The notes below the pieces were generated by a model. It did no database searches and was not told the origin of the DNA. It saw only the letters and a program-made list of their open reading frames with translations. 64,000 bases of DNA, from the NCBI RefSeq assembly GCF_001723175.1, contig NC_064651.1, positions 3,038,001 to 3,102,000 on the forward strand, given 5' to 3'. Shown here one piece after another: positions 55,001 through 64,000 of this stretch; within the stretch, counting starts at the first letter, position 1; the number at the start of each line of letters is the position of its first letter. Source of the stretch: Penicillium oxalicum. Its lineage: Eukaryota > Ascomycota > Eurotiomycetes > Eurotiales > Aspergillaceae. The position numbers and the translations under genes were made by a program.

Positions 55001-56077
55001 TCTTGAGAGCCTCGAGAGTGCCTTCTCACCCGTACCCTCCCCGCCCTCTACTGATTCTTGTCGTGATCGCCACGCAAGGCGGAGTTTTTCGACTCGCACT
55101 CGAGATGCTGCTTCCAGATCCTCTGTCCGGTTATCGATTGCAGCCAGATCAATCAAAAACTCAGCTGGGTTGACAAAGGGGGGTAGAGTATGACCGCATC
55201 CTTCAAAATGTGGCAGTGATTCACTCACGGGGCCACTGTATAAAGCGGACCCGCGTGCCAGCAGGATCATATTGTCGAAGAGACTCCAAATTTCCGAGCG
55301 TGGCGCATGGATAGACACAACGACAGTCCTTCCGTTTCGAGCCAATGCTTTTAGTGTTCGAATAATTTGAAAGGCGCTGGTAGCATCAAGCCCTGTCGTT
55401 GGCTCGTCGCAGAATAACACCGAGGGATTGGCGAGCAGCTGCACGCCGATACTCGTGCGCCGCTTCTCCCCACCACTACAGCCTTTGTGCGCGGTGGTTC
55501 CGATCCGGGTATCGGCACACTCTTTCAAGCCCAATTCGAGAATGACCTGTTCCACAATCGCATGTCGTTCTTCCTGGGTGGTCGGGGGTAGGCGAAGATC
55601 CGCTGCGTAGCGTAGAGTCTCACGCACGGTCAAGGTCGGGATCAGCACATCTTCTTGCATCACATAGGCGCTACGGACACTCTCAATGTCGGTATTTCCA
55701 TTAAAGGTGGTAGCGCCGTCGACCGTTGCTCGGGAAAGAGACATTCGACCCGCCATCATATTCAGAAGAGACGTTTTGCCCGACCCACTGCTTCCGATGA
55801 TAGCTGTCAAGCTCCCACTCGGCATCTTCGCGCTGACTCCGTCCAGTACTCTCTTGAAAGAGGACTGCGGCGCTCGGCCGCGCAGGCGATCGCGGATCTG
55901 GGATGGTGATGATTTCCATATTGGAGGAGTTGTGTTGATGTCGAGTGACAGTTGCGTCACTTGTACATCTACCGGATCCACTGCACGCAGTGAGAGATTG
56001 TAAGCTGCATCATGGCTGATGGCGTTCAGGTCCACGCCATTTGTCTGGATCGCAGCAACGATCTCGTCCTTCTCCAT
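52068..56077 (-). CDS. Full-size ABCG transporter, broken by a one-base frameshift
   Basis: One gene in two exon blocks (52841-56077, 52068-52750, intron 52751-52840) encodes NBD1-TMD1-NBD2-TMD2, about 1,300 residues. NBD1 has Walker A GSSGSGKTS, signature CSGGEKRR and Walker B VLFCDEPTTGLDA. NBD2 has GPSGSGKTS, ISGGEKRR and VLLLDEPTSGLDA. Both ATP sites look intact, unlike fungal PDR-type pumps with a degenerate first Walker A, so the protein resembles two fused WBC/White-type halves. The frame starting at 56077 runs to a TAA at 53894-53896, right before NBD2, while the NBD2 frame is open across the same point. One extra G in the GGG run (53900-53902 on the minus strand) would restore continuity. 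No GT-AG intron can do so. Either the gene is inactivated or the assembly lost a base. As it stands, only the first half (727 residues) would be made. Substrate unknown. Confidence 0.85.
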
Positions 56078-57000
56078 GGTCGGAATGGATTTGCGAGGCT
56101 CGCTGCCCTAGACGCTTGCTGTATGATTGCCCAGATAGTTTTCAGGAGAGACGATCGCCTTTCTCAGGGCTAAAACGTCACCCGCCACACCTTTGTCAAC
56201 TATGGCTGAAACTCGGATACAACAGCCTGGTCAATATCGAATTAATGCCGAGCACGCACCTCGCAGTTCATTTTCCCGCGGAAAAAAAAGAAAAGAAAAG
56301 AACGGGAAAAAAAGATTGAGAGAGGCAGATCCTTGACAGACACACGTCGAGGCATATCTCGCAGCTGTCTGACCAGGAGATCAGGGTCTCCATAACCGAA
56401 TGGCCCGTTTAAGTGGGGGGGGGGGAGGTTTGCTAGGCAGTTAAGGACGTATTAGCGTCCATTTTCGCTCGTTTTCGTTCCCGGCCGGAAAGCCTGGCCT
56501 GTTCGGTTCAACCGTCGACCATGCTGATTGGTCAGATCCGATCGGGATTTCTGTCGACAGCACGTGGATTTTACCGAGCTGTTCCTTCGACAACCAATCG
56601 GAGCGAGTAAAGTGTCCGACGAATACTGTAGATCGGTCGATAAAACGATGATTCGAATGGAGGTTTGGTTGGGATAGAGGACCTGTCGGAGATGGATAAG
56701 ATTACGGTCTACTTGGGCGATGAGCTTGCGGTATGTGAGGCATTGGATGGATGTTGCTAGAAGCGAGCATTTGCCAAAGACTTGCGATCTATCGTATTCT
56801 TTGGGTCAGACTGCAGTAGACAGACAGCATCCACCCTCTCCACATGGTAAAACATATTTAAGCTTAAGTAGCCACCCAGCATCAACGCATGTAGACGCTA
56901 GATCCATTCAACAAGTTATGTTCCAATCAAAACGATTCCGTCGGGCTGGCGAACCCATAAAATCAAACCCCATCATCTCACCAAATCCCAAAACCTTCCC
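56078..57000. other. Intergenic region upstream of ABC transporter
   Basis: These 923 bases contain the transporter promoter and the 3' flank of the aldolase gene. An uninterrupted G11 run (about 56415-56425) and A-rich runs (56281-56315) stand out. No gene is seen. Confidence 0.45.
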
Positions 57001-58223
57001 CTAATAGCCCTGGCGCGAACTTGCTTGCACACCTTCCCCAGTAGCCGTCTTGAGCTCATTCAGCATCCCCGTCCGAATAACACCCACATCCGTATTAACC
57101 GAAATCATATCGAAACCCTGCTGCGCCCGATTACGCGCATCGGAACCATCGGTACCTTGGGAATGCCAAAAAAAAATTAGTCAAGAACCCCCTCAAATCT
57201 CTACACCTATAGTGAAAAATCTCTCCACATCACGTACAGAAGATGGCGGCCTTTTTGCCAGCGTTGTGAGCAGCGCTGAGAATCCGCTGAATTGCCGCTT
57301 CATGCTCCTCGCCGCCACGAGTCACGTTCATCTGCTTTGCAAGATCAAAGGGACCGATGAAGAGGACATCGATACCATCGACCGCGGCGATCTTTTCCAC
57401 GTTCTCCACGCCGGAACGGGACTCGATTTGCACGCATACCGTTAGACTTGCGTTGGCTTGGTCGTCGTATTCGGGGCCCGGGTTGACTCCGGGAAGGGAG
57501 TGGGTTGCAAACATGGGACCGTATCCACGAGTGCCTTGCGGTGGGTAGCGGGTATATTTGACGATTTTGGTTGCATCTGCCTGTGAGTGGGAATCGGGGA
57601 AAAAAAAGAAAGGTCATTGTTAGTTGAATATTCCTATTCTTGCGCTTGATTTGGGAGGGGGAGAGAAGGTGAAGCTCACCTCCGAGTGACACATGGGGGT
57701 CATAATTCCATGAGCTCCAGAGTCAAGAGCGCGCTTGATCATCCATTCTTCTGCCCACGGGACACGAATAATCGGGCTGGCATTTTCATGTCCGATGGCA
57801 TTGTTCAACTAGAATTTGATACATTAATCCGGTCGTATTCTCCACCTTCATCATCCTGCTCGCAAAAACGAGTCCCTCACCGACCACTCACCTCATAATA
57901 ATGCTGATCGGAGATCAATCCGTGCTCCGCATCAACCAGCACCCAGCTAAATCGCGTTGCGGAGCCGGATGCACCGTGTAGAATCGTCTTGGCGAGGCCA
58001 GAGCTGGGAAGCCTACAGGTAACAAAGTGAGTCGTTTGGAAGACTGGAGAGCATTTCTCCCATTTTTTTCAAGCCATTTCACTTGTGCAGGAGGGAACAA
58101 GTTTTCGGACTTTGTTCCGAATCTCGGCTTCAAAAGGAAGAGGGGACGGACGTACGTGAGCCAGAAGCCGAATGCCGGTGTTGAGCCTTGGAGGCCGGCG
58201 CGAATGGCGGTAGGAAAGGACAT
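57001..58223 (-). CDS. HpcH/HpaI-type 2-oxo-acid aldolase
   Basis: Five exons (58156-58223, 57892-58012, 57680-57808, 57238-57580, 57001-57155) encode 271 residues, the family's normal size. Family blocks are in order: FSWVLVDAEHGLISDQ (catalytic-base and metal region), SPIIRVPWAE with the substrate-binding arginine, ALDSGAHGIMTPM, KIVKYTRYPPQGTRGYGP with the conserved PPxGxRG, VCVQIESRSGVENVEKIA with the metal-binding Glu, and IDVLFIGPFDLA with the metal-binding Asp. Relatives are class II, divalent-metal-dependent aldolases that split 4-hydroxy-2-oxo acids (2,4-dihydroxy-hept-2-ene-1,7-dioate, 2-keto-3-deoxy-L-rhamnonate) into pyruvate and an aldehyde. No targeting signal is seen. The exact substrate cannot be read from sequence. 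It lies between an ABC transporter and a Zn2Cys6 regulator. Confidence 0.94.
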
Positions 58224-59761
58224 TGTGTGGTGAGAATCTCTTTGGGGGGGAGAAGAGATCTTTGATTTCGAGAGTTAACGGAAGTGTCGAGGTAAGAGTT
58301 GTTGTTTTTTTTCTCTCTCTCTCTCTCTGTTTGAATGCTTTCGTTCACCAGAGGGGAGATCCGAGGTAGTCATCTCGTTTGAAAACGTGGGGGGGAAAGC
58401 TCCATAGCTCGGGGTAACGCTCGCCGACGTGGGGATGCGGGACGGACGAGCGGGGTGACTTCTCGGCATAACTCCGCGTTATGACGGGGATCGTTGACGG
58501 GTCAGTTTGATGAGAATGTTCGACATGTGTGACGCAATGAGATGGATTCTACTTGAAGAAATGTGAACTGGTGACTCTAGAACAAAAAAAAATAGGAGCC
58601 AATAAACTGGAAGAAACCATTCGACAAAAGACCTAGTAAGCAAGTCTTTGAGAGTGTAAGCGGAAACCCATCTGATCGTGACAGTCTCCTATGGAAACTT
58701 CCCTTAGCTCTTAGGGATCTCCGATCCTTCAACCCAAAAAAAACGAGTTCTCTCGCTATTCATTCGATCTGGTTGAGAAATGACGACATTCTCATCGGGT
58801 TCTTGGTCTTTCGGGATGTTGTTCCCAAGGCATTTCAGTAGAGGAGATGGCAGGACATATATCAGCAGAGTGTCAGTTTCAAACCCAAGGGATCCTTCCG
58901 TGCCGACGATTTTATTCTTACCACCACACTCACTATGAGTTTCGTCCATCGTCTCAATTCAGTGTTCAATATCTCTGGTTCGGTCAGGGCCGTGTCATAG
59001 TTCCTTTGAATCACCTGCCGGGCAGAAAAAAGTCGGCCCGTCAACAATTCGGGATTCACCGATGCTACATACTTCTATATCTCGCCACGAAGAGAATCCT
59101 ACTTTCGAGGCTAAAGGCAGACTGGAATTGTCGACAAGCCCCCCTGAAGATTCTACACCAGGCGGTCAAGCTTGGGCAGACCATCATCCTGATTCTGACA
59201 CATGGTCCGCTCACCTCATATACAAACTCGCTTGCAGGATCCTATCCCTTGCAGCGACGTCGCACGCGTATTATATTCCACCAGTCATCAGGAGGAAAAT
59301 GGAGGCAGAGAGAAGGGGGGTGAGGGGAAAATGAGAACATAGAACAAAAAAAAAAGGACGTGCACCCCAGGTTTTCTCGCGCTGATCAAATGCAAATGCA
59401 GGGTTGACCCAATGTGGGGGAATCAACAACAGTGGAGGAACATGAGGAGACAAACGACCCCCAGAACGCCGTTTTCATCATACAGTACAGCTTCCTGGTC
59501 AAACACCCACCGACATGCAAGCGAAGAGGGGGAGGGGAAATATCCCTGATTACAATAGTGAGATACTGGAATGTTCACCACACCGTGGGGCAGGGTCGGT
59601 CGGGGGAGAGGGGGAAAGATGAACAGATCATCAATAATAGAGACATAAGTGGAATCATATCAACATGCGGGAAGATTGTCAAAGGTGGGAGAAGGCAAGC
59701 TGGCAACACACCAGACGCAAGAGATGATGAGCGAGAGGGAGAGGGAGAGGGAGGAGAGAGG
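58224..59761. other. Intergenic region between aldolase and regulator
   Basis: These 1.54 kb lie between the aldolase start and the regulator's 3' end. The open frames that overlap here (58847-59334) lack start context and splice continuity. A CT repeat lies just upstream of the aldolase gene and a GA-rich tract at 59729-59760. No gene is recognised. Confidence 0.4.
58312..58329. repeat. (CT)9 microsatellite in aldolase promoter
   Basis: Nine CT units lie about 90 to 105 bases upstream of the aldolase ATG; on that gene's strand it is a GA repeat. Fungal GA/CT tracts near starts may act as GAGA-like promoter elements; the length is probably variable between strains. Confidence 0.7.
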
Positions 59762-61954
59762 TCAAGTGATCAAAAAGTCCATATTCATCTCCTGGATGAT
59801 CTTCTCCCAATCCCAACTGTCCTCCGTCTTGGTGTCCATGACTTCCCACACACGCGAGACGACCTGAAAGGCCGGCTCGATGTTGCGAAGGTTGGAGTAG
59901 GATTTCAGGGTTTCAAATCCTTGGGCGATACGCTCTCGCTGCTTCGGCACAAAGGCCGAACAGCCGAGTAAGAAAAGAGGCATCAATACAATGCTATAGG
60001 CGCCCGCATCTTGAGGGAGCAAGTCCAAGTACGCCAGTCCATCTTCCACCACCTGTGAAATTTTTTCACTCGGTCGTGAAGGTCGAATCGTCCGGTAGAG
60101 ATACACCCAAGTGGATTGCCGATACAGTTGGGCCAAATACCAGTTCGGAGTCTCTTCATCGTGCGAGGTTCTCCACGTCCGAATGGCCGTGTCGATCTGG
60201 ACCGCCTCGCTCAGGGTCTGGTAATCCACCGCCGGCTCATAACCCTCGTTGAACCGTTGTCGGATCCGATCTCGCAGCTGGGTGATCTGCGAGATGTAAT
60301 TGAACAGTCCATCAAAGACGCCGAGGAAATTTCCCGCTTGAGCTCCCGGCACGAAATCAGGTAACCGCAGCCCCTCCTGCATCATCGCGGGCCGACGATC
60401 CAATGAGGTCAAGGCATTTGAAATGTCATGATATTGGAAAAACTCCACGATAAATTGGCGGAATTTCTCATTCCGCGGCTGCTGCGAGAGTAGCAGGTAC
60501 CGAGCCGCATCCATATGAGGACGGTACTCGCCGTTGGTTTCACCTTCGCAGATTGTATTCAAGCTGAGCGCGATGGTGGAAGCGATGATCGGATCTTCAA
60601 CGAGAAGTTCCTCCTCTTGGTGGGTATCGGGTGCCGCTTCCGTGTCCTCGCTGACACCCGTGGTTCGTGATGACCTTACGGTGATATTGTCTTTGAGGTC
60701 TTGGATGGCGCGATGGAAGTGGTGATATTTCCGTTCTTTCAGCTTCGGTTCCGGATCCAGTCCGGATAGATGTGATCCTGACAAACACATCAAGGAGTGC
60801 ATCAGTCCTCGATGTTGAGTGGCCATGGGCAGCAGAATCTCCTTGAAAGGATTGGAGTCGTCGTTGATGAGGGTCAGAACCCGACTGAAGCCGTACACAA
60901 AGTGGTCAAGAAACCGACGGTCGATTTCTGTTTCAATGCCATCGATGAGCAAGGGCAGACCTCGGGGGACGACTGCCATGGATTGGGTGCGGGCCGCTGT
61001 TGGTTGCGTCAGTCATTTGGTACACTGGAGTCTGCCGATCTCTATTGAGAATGGAGTGAGGGGGGAAAGGGGGAGATGCTCAAGTGCATTAATCACGCAG
61101 GATTTATCTACGAGGTGGATTGTCATACCATCGGCCATTCTTTGTCGACCACTCTTCCAGATCTCCTTGGGTGGATACCCTTCGCAGACGACCGCATTCT
61201 TCTGACAGTTCAGACATCTGTGACGGGGGGCAAAGTTAGTCTCGGTCGACTCGTCGAAATCATACGTGTATGGTGGAGAGGGGGGGTTTGTTCGTTCCAG
61301 TGTGGCGCCCGGTCAAGGTGGGAGATGAGGCAAACGAAACCGAATCGAGACTTACGCTGGCTTGGTCTCGTCACACTTCTTCTTTCTCCGACGGCAAGTG
61401 ATGCAGCCCGTCTTGGAGCGGCCTTTGGTCACTTTGGCTTGACCGCCCGGTGTGGGCAGCGGGTGTTTGCGCGGACGGCCACGCTTCCGTGGAACCGCGA
61501 CGGACGCTGCCGAGCTCTGTCCTTGCGCCTCCACATCCGCCGGCTGGATCCTTTGGATGTCGCCTTCGTGCTCATCCAGTTCCTCGATTTTGGGCAGATC
61601 ATCCGAGTCGAAGGGGGGTGCGGCGCCCACCCAGGTCGAGGAGTAGGAGGAGGAGTCCGGTCGGTGCGACAGTCGATAATGTGAATAGGGTGCATCGCAG
61701 TCGTTCAGGGTCCGGTCGACAGAGTCGCCTGGCCAGTCGGGCGACTCGCTGGAGGTGTCATCGGGGCTTCCGCTGGCGCTGGTGCTGGAGGTGCTGGCTC
61801 GAGGGAGACTGCGATGCGCCGTCGCGGTTGCGGTGATATCGGCCAGAGTGGAGATGGAAAGATCCGAGGAGGGTCCGGAGCAGGCCTCCAGATCCGGCCC
61901 CGACCCGGTGAAATGTGGGTGCGTCAGAAATGGAGAGTTCTGCATGAACAACAT
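59762..61954 (-). CDS. Zn(II)2Cys6 transcription factor with AT-hook
   Basis: Three exons (61356-61954, 61129-61217, 59762-60996) encode 640 residues. The N-terminal 150 are disordered and Ser/Asp/Pro-rich. An AT-hook (PRKRGRPRK, core RGRP at 158-161) precedes the zinc cluster CX2CX6CX6CX2CX6C at Cys184, 187, 194, 201, 204 and 211; the first intron falls between the third and fourth cysteines. The remaining 400 residues form a helical regulatory domain of the fungal_trans_2 type (FLDHFVYGFSRVL, ATQHRGLMHSLMCLSGSHL, NEKFRQFIVEFFQYHDISNALTS), ending MNMDFLIT. The start at 61954 is the first ATG of the open frame; the frame extends to 62041 without an ATG, and a second ATG lies three codons later. 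Target genes are unknown; the neighbouring aldolase and ABC transporter are candidates. Confidence 0.9.
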
Positions 61955-64000
61955 CGAAGTCGAACCGGCAGCAAGGGGTTCTTTAATGAGGCTCGTGGCA
62001 GGGAGGGCGAGAAAGAGACGAGTATGACGAGAGAGGATCAAGACGGAGCTGGGCCGGCCGGAGAGAGGAATGCCGTCGCAGGAAGACCAGCCGCCAGGAT
62101 GGAGAGTGGAGTGCCCAACTAAGTCGTGGACAAGTCCCTCATATGGAGAAGTGATCCCAAGAGACTCGTGCGATCGAACGGAGATGCCTGAATGTGAGCT
62201 GGCGAGCGACCCTCAGGTCAAGATGAAGATCGAAAGACTGAAGACTGGGAAAACCAAGGCCGTGGCACTGCGATCTGGACGATGACACCCCCAGTGGATG
62301 GCCCTGCGAGAGTGTCTCTCTCTCTCAACGGAGTGGCCGTGCGGGGAGGGGGCGCGAAGGTGTGTGATAGGCGGGTGGTCAAAAGAGGAAATCCGCGGCG
62401 ATGGAGAAGGATCGAGACACGAGAGGATAGTCACGACCGATCCAAACGAAGGGGGGTTGATGAGGAAGGATGAGAAGGGAGGGGAGGTCGGGGGCCAAGG
62501 CCGATATTTCGTCTGGCGAGAGGCGTCTCGTCAATAGATGCACAAAGAGCAAAAGAGAGAGAGAGTCCTCCGGACGAGTCAAGGAGAGCCTGTAGGTAGT
62601 GTGGGGGAGGCGGCTCTCATTAAGAATGTCGACTGGGAGGAGGGGATTTGGACCACAGCATAAAATGTGTCATAGAAAAAGCCGGAGGTCATGCGAATCA
62701 GAATGGATCTTCCCTTTCTGAACGAGCAGCAGAATGGCTTAAACTTTGCATGCGGGGGAGGCTGCCAAACATGTTGGATCGAATGCGTTGATTTGCAGTC
62801 ACGCAAATGCGAGGGCTGGTTGGGAAGAGCAATGCACTATTCGGGAAGAGGATCCTACACATCGTGGGGAACCAGGACACAAGAAAATTGAGAAAAATGC
62901 ATTTTAAGGAAGTCGAATACCACGGACCAGATCTCCCGACGATGATCACATCGCCAGTCCCCGACCAGATTCACGCTAATGCTCATTTCGAGTGGAGAGG
63001 AGACCGACAGTGGTCCAAGTAGAATGACCGCCAACAAGGACTCCGTTGGGACAAGAAAAAAAATCCACCATCGAAGGAAACGAGAAGAACGAGACCGAAT
63101 TTGCAGAGGCATAATTGTGATTATTATTTCCAAAACAATGATGAGAAAAGGGAAAAGTGAAAAAAAAGAGATCCAAAAAAAAAAAATGAAAATCAGAAAA
63201 AAAAAGGCAATTCGGTTGTCAGGAAAAAGCAAAATATGCGACCAGAAAGAGAAAACCACTGAACTCAGACCTTTCGACCCCAAGAGGGCCACAGTTACGG
63301 ATGACTACGACCTGGGTACTTTTGATCGAACTAAACCTGCTATGAGAAGTGAAGTACCCCTTAGAGCATGCATGTAGTAGTAGTAGTAGTAATACCATGT
63401 ATTGCTGTGATGGGGAGTAATGGTATTCGAGGAAACCGCGTACCGTCGTCAGCCCCCAAGTGAGCGAGAGCGAGAGAGCCTTGAGCGCGGGTGAGTATCA
63501 AATGTCACCCTTCCCCCAGTTGGCCAACGCCTCGCCAGCGCCGGGTAGTCTGATTTTGATATGCTTGATTCACATCGGTCTCCAACAGACATTCCTGGTC
63601 AGTCAATCGTTCCATGTGCACACTCAACCGAGGATCACCAAGATCTCATTCGAGACCCTGCACTGGTCGGAACTCAAGATCGACGTGGTCATGTCTATTT
63701 GAAACTGGAATGTCAGACCGGTTGAGGCAGCACAAGGACCGAAACCCTCCATCCTGACTCCTGGGGTCAATCACAATGGGCAAAGTCCACGCGTTCATCC
63801 GACCATGGGGGTGGGAATATTCCCGACAAACGGCCATGTCGAACTCCAGTCAGGTGACAGCCACATTTTTCCTTTCTCGGTGTTCGTCGACTCTGGGACG
63901 TGTCTTACACGATTCTTTTCTCAAACGATTCAACATGATCAGGGTGCCACACAGCCCTAGCAGAGACTGCTGATGAGAAGACATCACAGATCGAACAGAC
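61955..64000. other. Terminal intergenic region, purine-rich
   Basis: Two kb to the window end without a recognisable gene. The first several hundred bases are GA-rich and probably form the leader and promoter of the regulator. A long A-rich stretch at 63052-63215 and a TAG repeat at 63374-63391 follow. Frames here are long only where the sequence is nearly pure purine. Confidence 0.4.
63374..63391. repeat. (TAG)5 microsatellite
   Basis: Five TAG units followed by TAAT; low-complexity sequence in a non-coding region. Confidence 0.7.

Noticed and set aside
61450..61836. Long plus-strand frames antisense to the AT-hook regulator
   Set aside because: Arg/Pro/Ser-rich complements of a coding exon with high GC; no domain or splice pattern.
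62855..63292. 145-codon minus-strand frame rich in Phe, Leu and Ile, resembling membrane segments
   Set aside because: It is the complement of an A-rich purine tract (63052-63215), which always translates into Phe/Leu-rich sequence on the other strand.

Overview
This window reads as nuclear DNA of a filamentous ascomycete, most likely a member of the Eurotiales (Aspergillus/Penicillium group). The evidence is many short GT-AG introns (mostly 48 to 120 nt), single-gene transcription units on both strands, Zn(II)2Cys6 regulators, fungal-type permeases, a BYS1-family secreted protein, and clear orthologues of yeast proteins (SYS1, COA6, NAB3, UTP6, CWH43, CFT2, SEC24). The placement is inferred from protein style; no marker gene is present. 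I found no operon, CRISPR array, phage or complete transposon. I rebuilt the gene models by hand by joining exons across frames. Summed exon lengths divide by three in every multi-exon model except the ABC transporter and the broken gene at 19.5-21.1 kb.

Layout. 0-4 kb: the 3' part of a class II aldolase/adducin-domain gene, then an acetamidase-like amidase. 4-18 kb: a housekeeping block with SYS1 (Golgi trafficking), COA6 (cytochrome oxidase assembly), NAB3 (nuclear RNA termination factor), an ICT1-type mitochondrial GGQ hydrolase, UTP6 (U3 snoRNP) and CWH43 (GPI-anchor lipid remodelling). 19.4-21.1 kb: an unrecognised gene that appears broken by several frameshifts. 22-25 kb: CFT2 (pre-mRNA 3'-end cleavage). 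25.5-38.8 kb: a metabolic block with a DAO-type FAD oxidase divergent from an amino-acid permease over a GATA-rich intergenic region, a HAD hydrolase, a Zn2Cys6 regulator, a small unknown coiled-coil protein and a second, choline/GABA-type APC permease. 40-43.5 kb: SEC24 (COPII). 43.5-52 kb: an 8.5-kb gene-poor stretch whose only gene is a short, strongly codon-biased BYS1-type secreted protein. 52-62 kb: a full-size ABCG transporter broken by one missing base, an HpcH/HpaI-type aldolase and a second Zn2Cys6 regulator with an AT-hook. 62-64 kb: purine-rich sequence without a recognisable gene.

How the genes may work together. The housekeeping genes look independent, although several share short divergent promoters (SYS1/COA6; UTP6/CWH43, 291 bp). 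The 25.5-38.8 kb block has the parts expected of an inducible amine or amino-acid utilisation locus: two uptake systems, a deaminating oxidase, a hydrolase and a pathway-type regulator. The 52-62 kb block (regulator, aldolase, exporter) could be a second small catabolic or efflux locus. Both groupings are inferences from adjacency. The observations most worth checking are the single-base break in the ABC transporter, the multiply frameshifted unknown gene, and the possible nitrogen-utilisation cluster with its GATA-rich promoter.
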